64,000 nt of DNA from Actinoplanes sp. NBRC 103695 (GCF_030269485.1 NZ_BSTL01000003.1:186001-250000); one strand, 5' to 3'. Counted from the first letter of the stretch, positions 50,460-58,664 are shown. Made by a program: numbers and translations. The notes: generated by a model not told the origin, from the letters alone.

Positions 50460-51563
50460 TCACCATTCGACCAGCTCCGCGCCCCGATCCGGCCCTTGGA
50501 GGTAGTGCTCGGCGAAGAGCCTGGCCACCAGCTCACCACGGGTGGTCACGCCGACCTTCTCGTAGATCGACTTGAGGTAGTCACGCACCGTGTGGGTGGA
50601 CAGGAAGAGCTCCGCCGCGATCTCCTGACTGGAGAGCCCACGGGACACGGCACGCGTGACTTGCTGCTCACGCGCGGTGAGTACGTAGGCCTTCATGATG
50701 ATCGGCGCGACCTGCTCGGGGCGGGCGGGTTCGACGGTCACCGCGGTAGGCCCGGCGGCGCCGTCCGAACCGTGCAGCCGAGACGCGTTGAGGGCGAGCC
50801 AACGCCCGGAGACCGCCCGCAGCCGCGTCGTGGCGGGGCCACGGTCGCGCCCCTTCGCGACGGCGGAGGCGCGCGCCACGACCGCGTGCACCGGCGTCAT
50901 CGAGGCCGGAAACCGCTGCCACCCCGGGCCGCCGATCTCCTCGAACAACTGCCCGGCCTGATCGTCGAGGGAGAACAGGGCGCCGCGCTCGTCGAACAAC
51001 GCCGTACCCGGGTGATCGGCGACCGCCGTCCCGCGCGCCTCCGAGGCGAAGGCCCGCAGCGCACCCGCCACCACCGGCGCGATCTGCTTCACCTGCGCGC
51101 ACTCCCGGTCGCTGAACGGGGTGGCCGACCGATCCCGGTACAGGTCGAGCAGGCCCCAGGTGGTGCCGTTGAGCCGGAAGGCGGCCCGCAACTGGTCGCC
51201 GTAGCCCTGAGGTGCCAGGTACTCCCGGTAGCGGGCGCTGCGGCCGGGCCGGTTGCCGGTAGCGTCGTACAGCGTCCCGACGCCCTGGGCGCTGCGGGCC
51301 ACGTCGCGGAACAGCAGGGTGTCCTCCACCAGGTACTCGCGCTCCCAGTAGGTCTCGCACTGACCCGGATCGATGTTCTCGACCCGCACGGCGCAGGTGC
51401 CGAGCAGCGTGGTCGGATCGGTGGCGAACCAGGCCGCACCGTCGAACGGGACGAGCTTGCGCAGCCGGCGGGAGACCTCTTCGAACAGCGCCAGCTCGGA
51501 ACCGGCATCCTGACAGGCCCGGGTCAGCGCTTCGATCCTGCGCTCGCGCGTCGCGTTCGACAT
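50460..51563 (-). CDS. LuxR-family regulator with GAF-like sensor
   Basis: This 367-residue regulator has an N-terminal GAF-like domain (about residues 25-170; FDGAAWFATDPTTLLGTC and W-G-L-L-D-L-Y-R-D) and a middle PAS-like region (about 180-285). The C-terminal LuxR HTH (about 295-355) reads LTAREQQVTRAVSRGLSSQE, then L-S-T-H-T-V-R-D-Y-L-K-S-I-Y-E-K-V-G-V. ATG 51563 has AAGGGA at good spacing. It is the likely regulator of the amidohydrolase gene just downstream, responding to a small ligand. Confidence 0.82.
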   Translation of the reverse strand: MSNATRERRIEALTRACQDAGSELALFEEVSRRLRKLVPFDGAAWFATDPTTLLGTCAVRVENIDPGQCETYWEREYLVEDTLLFRDVARSAQGVGTLYDATGNRPGRSARYREYLAPQGYGDQLRAAFRLNGTTWGLLDLYRDRSATPFSDRECAQVKQIAPVVAGALRAFASEARGTAVADHPGTALFDERGALFSLDDQAGQLFEEIGGPGWQRFPASMTPVHAVVARASAVAKGRDRGPATTRLRAVSGRWLALNASRLHGSDGAAGPTAVTVEPARPEQVAPIIMKAYVLTAREQQVTRAVSRGLSSQEIAAELFLSTHTVRDYLKSIYEKVGVTTRGELVARLFAEHYLQGPDRGAELVEW

Positions 51564-51766
51564 GGACATCCCTTTTGTGTCGGGTTTGAGGGCCCGCACG
51601 GTACCGCGCCCGCGCACGCGCCCGCGCTGCCCGCGCTGAGGGGGCAGTACGGCCCGGGAGATGACCGGCCGCTCTCTCCGGGAGCTCGTGCAGGGTCCGG
51701 CGCTTGACCCGGTGCACTGTGCGGCGGTCTGGGACGGCCGGCGTTATGAGCCGCTCGTGGCCTGGC

Positions 51767-52144
51767 TTACGAGGTGCCTTCGAGAATCTGCAGCAGGCCG
51801 AGGATGGACAGGATCTGGCGTACGACGCCGTGGGCGTTGCGAACCTGCAGGCTCTTGCCGGCTCGGTCGGCGGTGGAGTAGCCGTCGAGCAGGGTCTGGA
51901 CGATCTCGGAGTCGATGAAGGAGACGTTGTCCAGGTCGACGATGACGTTGTCGGTCTTGTCGCCGGCCAGGATGTCGGTGATGGCGGCGCGGAGCTGGTC
52001 GCGGCAGCTGATGTCGAGCTCGCCGGTCAGCCGGAGCCGATGGGTCGCCGCCTCGCCGTCGGCGTGGTGGTGGGTGACGGTGATCGAGAAGCTGGCGTCG
52101 GGCACGGCCAGTTGTCTACCAGCAAGTGTCCGGTTGTCCGGCAC
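51767..52144 (-). CDS. STAS-domain anti-sigma-factor antagonist
   Basis: This 125-residue single STAS domain has a beta-strand start (SFSITVTHHHADG), LRLTGELDISCRDQLRAAIT and the phosphorylation loop NVIVDLDNVSFIDSEIVQTL, in which the serine of I-D-S is the usual kinase target. Unphosphorylated antagonists bind an anti-sigma kinase and free its sigma factor. A gene for a HATPase-type protein (possible kinase partner) lies 200 bases away on the opposite strand, pointing away. No sigma factor gene is in the window. Confidence 0.85.
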   Translation of the reverse strand: MPDNRTLAGRQLAVPDASFSITVTHHHADGEAATHRLRLTGELDISCRDQLRAAITDILAGDKTDNVIVDLDNVSFIDSEIVQTLLDGYSTADRAGKSLQVRNAHGVVRQILSILGLLQILEGTS

Positions 52145-52171
52145 CGGGCAGACGCGAAGCCGCTAGGAGAC

Positions 52172-52312
52172 ATGTCACTGTCCAGCGATGTATCACCATG
52201 CCCGGCACCGCCCTCGGCACTCATCATCCTCGGGCTCATCATCCTCGGGCTCATCGCCCTTGTCGCCTCCGTCGCGCTGGGGGTTGTGAAGGGACGTCGT
52301 GCCCTGCGCTGA
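52172..52312 (+). CDS. Possible 46-residue single-helix membrane peptide
   Basis: ATG 52172 opens a 46-residue frame with a polar start (MSLSSDVSPCPAPPS), one strongly hydrophobic helix (about 16-38) and a basic tail (KGRRALR). The helix is partly encoded by a 15-base tandem duplication (52220-52249). An AGGAG stands only 2-3 bases before the ATG, which is too close for good initiation, so translation is doubtful. No family is recognised. Confidence 0.35.
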   Translation: MSLSSDVSPCPAPPSALIILGLIILGLIALVASVALGVVKGRRALR

Positions 52313-52345
52313 TCCGCACCGGTAGCATCTGAACGTCGTTCATGT

Positions 52346-52888
52346 ATGGCAATGCTCGGCGAGGGTAAGCCACGGGCCATGGTCGGCTTGCGCTCGGCTC
52401 CACCTCCGCCCGCTACGGCGCTTCAGCAGTGGGTGCTGGCCGACTACGCCGATCTGCGGCTGTTGAGGGCCGCCTTGCGGCGAACCCTCGACGCCGAGAA
52501 CCTGCTGCCCGGCAAGGAGGTGGAGGACCTGGCGCACCGCATGACGGTCGTGGCGACAGAGCTGGCGACGAACGCACTGAGTCATGCGCGGTCTCCCGCG
52601 ACGGTACGGCTGAGCCGTACCAGGAAGGCACTTGTTCTCGATGTCGCCGATGGCGCGCTGTCCGCTCCTCCGGAGGTGCTGCGGGCACGTCCTCTCGGAG
52701 CCGGTGGGCGCGGCCTCCAGATCGTTCAGGAGATGGCAACCGACTCCGGCTGGTACACCACGAACCATGCCAAGCACGTCTGGGCCGAATTCGGCATCCC
52801 GCGGCGCGGCAGGCGATTCGCTACCCCGCGTATTTCGGTGTTCGACCTCGAGACCTTCATCCGGCTCCTACGCCGCACAGGCAGTTGA
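52346..52888 (+). CDS. HATPase_c anti-sigma/serine kinase-like protein
   Basis: This 180-residue protein has a GHKL ATP-binding domain: N-box VVATELATNALSHA (about residues 67-80), a D-x-A-D-G box in LVLDVADGALSAPPEV, and G-x-G-R-G-L-Q-I-V (about 120-128). This is the fold of RsbW/SpoIIAB-like kinases that hold sigma factors or phosphorylate STAS proteins, and of the many short actinomycete ATP-binding regulators. The C-terminal 40 residues (RRGRRFATPRISVFDLETFI) are an extension not usual in RsbW. It is likely linked in function to the STAS protein encoded divergently. Confidence 0.82.
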   Translation: MAMLGEGKPRAMVGLRSAPPPPATALQQWVLADYADLRLLRAALRRTLDAENLLPGKEVEDLAHRMTVVATELATNALSHARSPATVRLSRTRKALVLDVADGALSAPPEVLRARPLGAGGRGLQIVQEMATDSGWYTTNHAKHVWAEFGIPRRGRRFATPRISVFDLETFIRLLRRTGS

Positions 52889-53002
52889 ACACCGGACGCG
52901 GAGGCGGGGTTCGGCGCTGGAGGCGTTCAGCCGGTTATGGTGCGCCCGGAAGGGCGTACCTCTTCGATGTCGAGCCGCGCTTGAACGAGAAGGAGATCCA
53001 CC

Positions 53003-53113
53003 ATGGCGTGGACTAATGACCGGCGCAGGCTCGACGCCGTCGAGCAGCCCGGCAAGCCGGCCGACGAGGCGCCGCTGACGAGATCGTCGGGATGTTGCGA
53101 ATCATCGTCGTGA
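53003..53113 (+). CDS. Possible 36-residue peptide with strong ribosome site
   Basis: A textbook ribosome site (AGAAGGAGAT) stands 4-5 bases before ATG 53003. The frame reads MAWTNDRRRLDAVEQPGKPA and ends TRSSGCCESSS. The product is hydrophilic, with a CC pair, and matches nothing I know. Another frame continues beyond the middle (DEIVGMLRIIVVTGKRG), so a frameshifted remnant of a longer gene is also possible. Confidence 0.35.
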   Translation: MAWTNDRRRLDAVEQPGKPADEAPLTRSSGCCESSS

Positions 53114-53169
53114 CCGGGAAACGGGGCAGCGAAGAGCATTCATGTATCGGTATCTTGTCCGGGCAGATC

Positions 53170-53190
53170 GCGCCGCCTTCAGTGCGGCGC
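53170..53190 (+). promoter_or_regulatory. Conserved 5' leader stem-loop of FG-GAP gene, copy 2
   Basis: GCGCCGC and GCGGCGC form the same 7-base stem as at 10779-10802, here with a 7-base loop, 23 bases before the ATG. The downstream GGGGAGTCCTCTGC, including the ribosome site, is identical in both copies. Confidence 0.55.
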
Positions 53191-53213
53191 CTTTTCATCG
53201 GGGAGTCCTCTGC

Positions 53214-54251
53214 ATGAGTAAGTCCCTCTTCCGGCGCGTTGCCCGGCCGTCGGCGATCGCTCTGATCGCCGCGACCGTCACCGCGACGACTGTCCTGTTC
53301 GGCGGCGCAGCCAGTGCCGCTCCCGACTCGGGCAACGGCTCCACCCCGTCCGTCTCGGATGCCGCCCGGGCGAAGATCGCCGCGATGGCCTCCAAGAACC
53401 GCAAGGCCAAGGGCGCCAAGGCCCGGCTGGCCTCCGACAACCTCACCTTCGGCGACGTCACCGCCGACGGCAACCCCGACCTGGGTGCCGTCGACTCGAC
53501 CGGCCGACTGTGGATCTACCCCGGTACCGGGTACGTGTACCCGGGCACGGGCCCCCGGTCCACGCGGGTGTTCGGCGTACGCATCGATCTCGGCCGCGGC
53601 TGGGACCAGTTCACCACGATCGTGAAGCACGGGGACTGGAACAACGACGGCAAGCCGGACATCCTCGCCCGTAACACGGCCGGCGCCCTGATCTTCTACG
53701 AGGGCACCGGCACCTCGGCGGTCTTCAAGCCGGGCAAGCAGGTCGGCCGCAGCTGGCAGTCGTTCAAGTCGATCGTCGGCACGGGCGACTTCAACAGCGA
53801 CGGCCTCGACGACCTGATCGCCCAGAAGACCAACGGGGACCTGCTGCTCTACCGGGGCACCGGCAACGGGGCCAACCCGCTCGCCGGGAGCCCGGCCACG
53901 ATCGGCACCAGCTACCGGGGTGACCTGCTCACCGCCATCGGCGACATCACCGAGGACGGCCGCACCGAGCTGTTCTACCGGGACGCCGCCGACAAGATGT
54001 GGGTCTACCCGAGCCGTGACGGCTCGAGCCCGATCGACCACACCAGCAAGGTCGACTTCGGCGACTGGAGCGGGGTGAACCAGCTGGCCGCGGTCGGCAA
54101 CGTCTACTCCGACGCCGGTGCCGACCCGCTGTACCCCGACCTGCTGATCCAGTGGCAGAACACGCTCGAGGTCTTCGCGTTCGACACCGCGGATGCTCCG
54201 TACGAGGAGTTCTTCCTCGGTCGCGGCTGGGACGCGCTGTACGTCTTCTGA
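53214..54251 (+). CDS. Secreted FG-GAP/VCBS repeat protein, copy 2
   Basis: This 345-residue exported protein is a close paralogue of the product at 9721-10755. The signal peptide (SKSLFRR then a hydrophobic core ending GAASAA) and most repeat motifs are nearly identical: DVTADGNPDLGAVD, GDWNNDGKPDILARN, GDFNSDGLDDLIAQK and DITEDGRTELFYRD. The two differ mainly in the linker and in the last 60 residues (here ending RGWDALYVF). ATG 53214 lies after the conserved leader. It is followed by a perfect terminator hairpin. Function is unknown; calcium-stabilised ligand binding is the usual role. Confidence 0.88.
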   Translation: MSKSLFRRVARPSAIALIAATVTATTVLFGGAASAAPDSGNGSTPSVSDAARAKIAAMASKNRKAKGAKARLASDNLTFGDVTADGNPDLGAVDSTGRLWIYPGTGYVYPGTGPRSTRVFGVRIDLGRGWDQFTTIVKHGDWNNDGKPDILARNTAGALIFYEGTGTSAVFKPGKQVGRSWQSFKSIVGTGDFNSDGLDDLIAQKTNGDLLLYRGTGNGANPLAGSPATIGTSYRGDLLTAIGDITEDGRTELFYRDAADKMWVYPSRDGSSPIDHTSKVDFGDWSGVNQLAAVGNVYSDAGADPLYPDLLIQWQNTLEVFAFDTADAPYEEFFLGRGWDALYVF

Positions 54252-54276
54252 TCCACCGGTTCTGATCACCACAGTC

Positions 54277-54306
54277 GAAGGCCCTGGCGTCCGCGCCAGG
54301 GCCTTC
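54277..54306 (+). terminator. Terminator hairpin
   Basis: A perfect 13-base stem (GAAGGCCCTGGCG with CGCCAGGGCCTTC) and a TCCG tetraloop, 25 bases after the stop of the FG-GAP copy 2 gene. Confidence 0.85.
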
Positions 54307-54339
54307 GGCCTGTTCGGTCATGAACATTCGAGGCCTTGA

Positions 54340-54560
54340 CAGATCGCCTGGTATGCCCTGCGCCTGATCGACCGCATCACCGTGGCGCAGCCGTTCACCG
54401 AAGCCACCGCGGCCGCTCTGCGCCGCCGCGGTGCGGCCGTCCTGATCGCCGGCGCCGCGTCCGAGCTCGTCCGCACTGTGGCCGGCTTTCTGCTGGCCGC
54501 GACAGTGGTGCCGGCCGGCGCGCGGACGGTGATGGTCGACTACACGACCAGCATTTGTCG
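54340..54560 (+). pseudogene. Remnant resembling a DUF2975-type membrane protein
   Basis: The frame reads ALRLIDRITVAQPFTEATAA, A-L-R-R-R-G-A-A-V-L-I-A-G, then E-L-V-R-T-V-A-G-F-L-L-A-A-T. A basic G-x-P-F-T-x-x-x-A-x-x-L-R-x-x-G pattern followed by helices is the signature of DUF2975 proteins. The N-terminal helix is missing (the frame is closed by a stop just upstream), and the 3' end runs into the convergent permease gene. I take it as a truncated relic. Confidence 0.4.
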
Positions 54561-55358
54561 TCAGCGCGCTGACGTGGTGGCGCGGACCCACGGCAGGGCG
54601 AGCCGCTCGATCGTCACGAGCAGGTAATACAGGACGATGCTGACCACGGCCAGCAGTGTGATCGCCGTGAACGCCGTGGCGGTGTCGCCCTGGCCGCTGG
54701 TCTGCACGATGATCATGCCGAGGCCGGTCTCGCCGTACTGCATCTCGCCGACCACGACCCCGATCACCGCGAGCGGCATGGCGACCCGCAGTCCGACGAA
54801 CATCTGCGGCAACGCGGCGGGCAGCCGTACCCATCGGAAGGTCTGCCATCGGGTCGCGTTCACCGACCGGGCCAGCTCCGCCAGGTCGGCGGGGGTGGTG
54901 GTCAGACCGACCGCGGTGGACAGCACGATCGGGAAGAAGCAGACCATGAACGCCATGGCCAGCACCGGGGTACGACCGTAGCCGAACCAGATCAGCATCA
55001 GCGGGGCGAGCGCCACCTTCGGCACCGCGTTGAAGGCGACCAGCAGCGGCGCGAACATCCGCTCGAACGGCCGCCACGCCGCGATGGCTGTCCCGATCAG
55101 CACGCCCGCGATCGCGGACAGGGCGAAGCCGAGCACGGCGGCGACGGTGGTGTGCCAGGTCTCCGCGAGCAGGAGGCCGCGGTAGCGCTGGAAGCCCCCG
55201 AGCACGTCGGGCGGGGAGGGGAGCACCACCGTGTTGACGGCGAACACGGTGGTGCCGGTCCACCAGGCGCCGACCGCGATGCTCAGGCCGAGCAGGGGCC
55301 AGAGCACGGCGGAGGCGGTACGACGGCGCGGGGGGCTCGGCGGGTCTGAGTCAGTCAT
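54561..55358 (-). CDS. ABC importer permease (SsuC/TauC/ThiX type)
   Basis: This 265-residue inner-membrane permease of the BPD_transp_1 family has about six helices. The ATPase-contact loop is ELARSVNATRWQTFRWVRLP (about residues 150-169; the E-A-A-x-x-x-G variant), and PAALPQMFVGLRVAMPLAVI follows. The type takes up sulfonates, thiamine precursors, riboflavin or nitrate. The ATG at 55358 lies 13 bases after the binding-protein stop. No ATPase gene is next to the pair, so a shared ATPase must be used if the importer works. Confidence 0.85.
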   Translation of the reverse strand: MTDSDPPSPPRRRTASAVLWPLLGLSIAVGAWWTGTTVFAVNTVVLPSPPDVLGGFQRYRGLLLAETWHTTVAAVLGFALSAIAGVLIGTAIAAWRPFERMFAPLLVAFNAVPKVALAPLMLIWFGYGRTPVLAMAFMVCFFPIVLSTAVGLTTTPADLAELARSVNATRWQTFRWVRLPAALPQMFVGLRVAMPLAVIGVVVGEMQYGETGLGMIIVQTSGQGDTATAFTAITLLAVVSIVLYYLLVTIERLALPWVRATTSAR

Positions 55359-55371
55359 GTCTCGTCGCGGG

Positions 55372-56388
55372 TCAGGCCTTGGGCACCAGGTCGAAACTGA
55401 TGACCTGGCCGGGTGTGAGCCCGGCCGGGATCTGGCCGGACTCCTGCAGAAGGGTGATGCTGCCGGCGACCCGGGTGGTGTCCAGCGCACCGGCGACCAC
55501 GCCGGATTCGCCGCGGACGAACGGCGCCATCAGGGCCAGCTCGGCGGACGCGCTCTGCGGGTTCGTGGTGGCCACGTTCTTCTTGAGCAGAGCGCCGGCC
55601 TCGTCCGGGTTGGTGATGGCGTCCTGCAGGCCCTTGAGCAGCGCGGCGGTGAACTTCCGCACCTTGTCGGGGTGCTCCTCGGCGTACCCGCTGGAGGTGA
55701 TCAGCACGTTGCCGTAGAGGTCGGGGAGGAAGTCGCGGTAGGGGAGCAGGACGGCGTCCTTCTTGGCGATGCCCTCGACGGTGGGTTTGCCGACGACGAA
55801 CTGGCCGATGCCGTCGACCTTGTGCTGGACCAGGGTGCTGAACAGGGTCTGCGGCGTGCCGTTGACGAACGTCACCTTGGCGGGGTCGACGCCGGCCTTC
55901 TTCGCGTACGTCGGGAAGAGGTTGCGCACGACCGAGCCGGGGGTGTCGGCGAGGGTCTTGCCCTCCAGGTCCTTCGGGGCGGTGACGCCGTAGCCCTGCA
56001 GCGACATGATCGCGGCCATGGTGTGCTGCTGGATCGCGGCGACCGCGGTGAAGCCGGTGACCTTCTGCTCGCCCCCGGCGGCGAGCAGGCCGCCCGTGAG
56101 GTCGATGGGCGTGAACTGGACCTGGCCGGCCACGACGTTCTTGATGTTCTCCAGGCTGCCGTTACCCGCCTTGATCTCGACGTCGAACCCGGCGTCGCGG
56201 AAGTAGCCCTTCTCCTTGGCCACGTAGGCGTACGCGTCGCGGCCGAACGTGCCGAACGAGGTCAGGTAGGTGATCTTCTCCAGTGGCTGAGCGCCGCCGC
56301 CGGTGTCGCCGCCGCAGCCGGTCGTGGCGGTGAGGCTGAGGGCGAGCGCTGCCGCAGCGAGCGTACGGATGAAGGTCTTTCTGGGCAC
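55372..56388 (-). CDS. ABC importer substrate-binding lipoprotein (NMT1/SsuA type)
   Basis: This 338-residue lipoprotein has a lipobox TATTGC with Cys25. It has the NMT1/THI5-like fold: KITYLTSFGTFGRDAYAYVA start, EKGYFRDAGFDVEIKAGNGS, VAGQVQFTPIDLTGGLLA, and a long middle with GKTLADTPGSVVRNLFP. These features are typical of binding proteins for thiamine precursors, riboflavin-like compounds or aromatic sulfonates; the ligand cannot be named. It is the first gene of a two-gene operon with the permease. Confidence 0.85.
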   Translation of the reverse strand: MPRKTFIRTLAAAALALSLTATTGCGGDTGGGAQPLEKITYLTSFGTFGRDAYAYVAKEKGYFRDAGFDVEIKAGNGSLENIKNVVAGQVQFTPIDLTGGLLAAGGEQKVTGFTAVAAIQQHTMAAIMSLQGYGVTAPKDLEGKTLADTPGSVVRNLFPTYAKKAGVDPAKVTFVNGTPQTLFSTLVQHKVDGIGQFVVGKPTVEGIAKKDAVLLPYRDFLPDLYGNVLITSSGYAEEHPDKVRKFTAALLKGLQDAITNPDEAGALLKKNVATTNPQSASAELALMAPFVRGESGVVAGALDTTRVAGSITLLQESGQIPAGLTPGQVISFDLVPKA

Positions 56389-56473
56389 GTGTTTCCTTCC
56401 CGGCCGAGGGGCTGGACTCGGCCTCAGCCTAGGGGAGATCGAAAACCATTGTGGACCCGGCTAATCTGCTGCG

Positions 56474-57394
56474 ATGCGCGTCTGCCTGTTCACCGAGCCG
56501 CATCGCGGCGCCACTTACGACACCCAGCTACGGCTCGCGCGGCACGCCGAGGACGCCGGGTTCGAGGGGTTCTTCCGGGCCGACCACTACCGGTCGATGG
56601 GCGCCGACGAGGGACTGCCGGGCCCGACCGACGCATGGCTGACATTGGCCGGGCTGGCGCGGGAGACGTCGCGGATCCGGCTGGGCACGCTGGTCAACTC
56701 GGTGACGTTCCGGCTGCCCGGCCCGCTGGCGATCATGGCGGCCCAGGTGGACGCGATGAGTGGTGGCCGGGTCGAGCTGGGCATGGGCGCCGGCTGGTTC
56801 GAACGGGAGCACACGGCGTACGGCATCCCGTTCCCGCCGCGTGGTGAGCGGTTCGACCGGCTGGCCGAGCAGCTGGAGATCATCAGGGGTCTGTGGTCGG
56901 CGCCGGGACCGTACTCGTACGAGGGCAAGCACTACCGGTTGGTGGACGCGCCGGCGTTGCCCAAGCCGGTGCAGCGTCCGGGGCCGCCCGTCATCGTCGG
57001 CGGGCGGGGCCCACGGCGCACCCCGGATCTGGCGGGCCGCTTCGCGGACGAGTTCAACATGCCGTTCCGCACGGTCGCGGAGACGGCGGCGGCTTTCGAG
57101 CGGGTCCGGGAGGCGGCTTCCCGGTACGGCCGGACGGTCGCGCTGTCGGCCGGGGTGGTGGTGGCGCTGGGTCGCACGGACCGGGAGGCGGAGCGGCGGG
57201 CCGCGCCGCTGCACGTGCCGAGCGCGTTGCCGCCGGAGGACCCGGTGGTGGGCGTGCCGGCGGTGCTGGTGGACCGGGTCGGAGAGCTGGCAGAGATCGG
57301 CGCGACCCGGGTTTACCTGCGGATGATCGACATGGCGGACCTGGACCACGTGGATCTGATCGCGTCCGAGGTGCTGCCGCTCGTGGGCCGCTGA
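56474..57394 (+). CDS. Luciferase-like F420-dependent oxidoreductase
   Basis: This 306-residue LLM-family TIM-barrel enzyme has an HAEDAGFEGFFRADHYRSMG strand with the conserved barrel histidine, IRLGTLVNSVTFRLPGPLAI, MSGGRVELGMGAGWFEREHT, the G-x-P-F-P-P-x-x-x-R-F-D-R-L-x-E motif, and a PPVIVGGRGPRRTPDLAGRF cofactor-site loop. The G-x-G-A-G-W-F and P-P-x-x-x-R-F-x-x-L-x-E motifs are those of F420-dependent members. It stands directly before another LLM gene; together they may act on related substrates. Substrate unknown. Confidence 0.85.
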   Translation: MRVCLFTEPHRGATYDTQLRLARHAEDAGFEGFFRADHYRSMGADEGLPGPTDAWLTLAGLARETSRIRLGTLVNSVTFRLPGPLAIMAAQVDAMSGGRVELGMGAGWFEREHTAYGIPFPPRGERFDRLAEQLEIIRGLWSAPGPYSYEGKHYRLVDAPALPKPVQRPGPPVIVGGRGPRRTPDLAGRFADEFNMPFRTVAETAAAFERVREAASRYGRTVALSAGVVVALGRTDREAERRAAPLHVPSALPPEDPVVGVPAVLVDRVGELAEIGATRVYLRMIDMADLDHVDLIASEVLPLVGR

Positions 57395-57436
57395 TCCGGC
57401 GGCGTTTGGTACCGGCCAAGATCGCGGTACCTTGCG

Positions 57437-58321
57437 ATGATGAGCATGCGCTTCGGAGTTTTCGTGCCACAGGGCTGGAAGATGGACCTGACGGAGATCG
57501 CCGACCCGGTCGAGCAGTACGAGGCGATGACCGCGGTCGCCCGGCTGGCCGACGCGGGCCCGTGGGACTCGGTCTGGGTGTACGACCATTTCCACACCAT
57601 CCCGGAGCCGACCTTGAACACGACGTTCGAGTGCTGGACGGTCTCCTCGACCCTGGCCCGGGACACCAGCAGGGTCAACATCGGCCAGATGGTGGGCTGC
57701 AACGGCTACCGCCACCCGTCGCTGTACGCGAAGATCGCTTCGACCGTCGACGTGGCCAGCCACGGCCGGCTCTACGCGGGCATCGGCGCCGGCTGGTACG
57801 AGCAGGAGTGGAAGGCCTACGGCTACGAGTGGGCCGACGTCCCGCAGCGGATGGCGGCGTTCCGGGAGGCCGTCGAGGTGGTGCACAAGATGTGGACCGA
57901 GCCGCGGCCCGAGTTCTCCGGCAAGTACTACTCGATCGACCGTCCGATCAACGAGCCGAAGGGGGTCCGCAAGCCGCATCCCTCGTTCTGGATCGGTGGC
58001 GGCGGCGAGAAGGTGACCCTGAAGCTGGTCGCTCGGTACGCCGACGCCTGCAACGTGGGTGGCGGGGACCCGGACCTGATCCGCCGCAAGCTCGAGGTGC
58101 TGCGCGGACACTGCGACAACCTGGGCCGCGACTACGACCGCATCGTCAAGTCGACGAGCCTGGAGCTGGATCTGAGCGAGTCGTCGGCGGACACCGTGGG
58201 CAGGATCGAGCGGATGGCCGAGGCGGGCGCCGACTACGTGATCGCCTATGTGCCGCGGGTCGCGTATGACCACGAGCCCATGCAGCGGTTCGCGCAAGAG
58301 GTCATTCCGCAGTTCAGTTGA
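57437..58321 (+). CDS. Luciferase-like F420-dependent oxidoreductase
   Basis: This 294-residue LLM enzyme has WDSVWVYDHFHTIPEPTLN, RVNIGQMVGCNGYRHPSLYA, HGRLYAGIGAGWYEQEWKAY, a P-Q-R-M-A-A-F-R-E-A-V-E motif and HPSFWIGGGGEKVTLKLVAR. This fits the F420-dependent subfamily with the G-I-G-A-G-W-Y-x-x-E motif. It begins 42 bases after the previous LLM gene; the ATGs at 57437, 57440 and 57446 are all in frame. The reaction is unknown, and the pair probably forms one operon. Confidence 0.85.
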   Translation: MMSMRFGVFVPQGWKMDLTEIADPVEQYEAMTAVARLADAGPWDSVWVYDHFHTIPEPTLNTTFECWTVSSTLARDTSRVNIGQMVGCNGYRHPSLYAKIASTVDVASHGRLYAGIGAGWYEQEWKAYGYEWADVPQRMAAFREAVEVVHKMWTEPRPEFSGKYYSIDRPINEPKGVRKPHPSFWIGGGGEKVTLKLVARYADACNVGGGDPDLIRRKLEVLRGHCDNLGRDYDRIVKSTSLELDLSESSADTVGRIERMAEAGADYVIAYVPRVAYDHEPMQRFAQEVIPQFS

Positions 58322-58627
58322 CCGCGGGTTCGATGCCATTCGCGACCTGTCGGGAATCGGACTGCAAATCATTCTCTCCTGATTCGCAAGTGGGCGCGGG
58401 AGGAACGTCACACTCGTTATCGAATACTGGGACAATCATGAATATGCGCTGATCAGGCCTTTGTTTCGATGTTAATCGACTCGGACATATCGGGAAGTCA
58501 TCGTTCGAAACGTTGATTCGACACCTCAAAGGGGCGACTTACCGGTAACAGATCGCCTCCGCACAATGGCATCATCGCTTTTGCGTAGCCCGCCGGTCGC
58601 TGACGTCCACCATCAGGAGGTAGGCAT
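58322..58627. other. A+T-richer gene-free region before the RamR-like regulator
   Basis: These 306 bases are noticeably richer in A+T than the flanks and hold no convincing gene. They presumably carry the regulator's promoter, but candidate boxes (for example TTGTTT or TTGATT hexamers) have no well-placed -10 partner. A strong AGGAGG ribosome site ends the region (58615-58620). Confidence 0.4.
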
Positions 58628-58664
58628 GTGCATCGAGGAATCGAACACCACCGAGCTGTCTTGA
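58626..58664 (+). CDS. Possible 12-residue leader peptide
   Basis: The ATG at 58626 lies 5 bases after AGGAGG and reads MCIEESNTTELS before a TGA that overlaps an in-frame TTG (58661) of the regulator gene. The same ribosome site also serves GTG 58628. Either this is the real first product, with the regulator translated by reinitiation, or the overlap is chance. Confidence 0.3.
   Translation: MCIEESNTTELS

Noticed and set aside
56440..56453. GAAAACCATTGTGG before the luciferase-like gene as a possible second Zur box
   Set aside because: It matches only the left half of the box at 35940; the right half (GTTTT) is missing.
58314..58529. 71-codon minus-strand frame before the RamR-like gene as a lanthipeptide precursor
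   Set aside because: It lacks the Ser-x-x-Ser-x-x-x-Cys pattern and a ribosome site, and is on the strand that does not lead into any synthetase.
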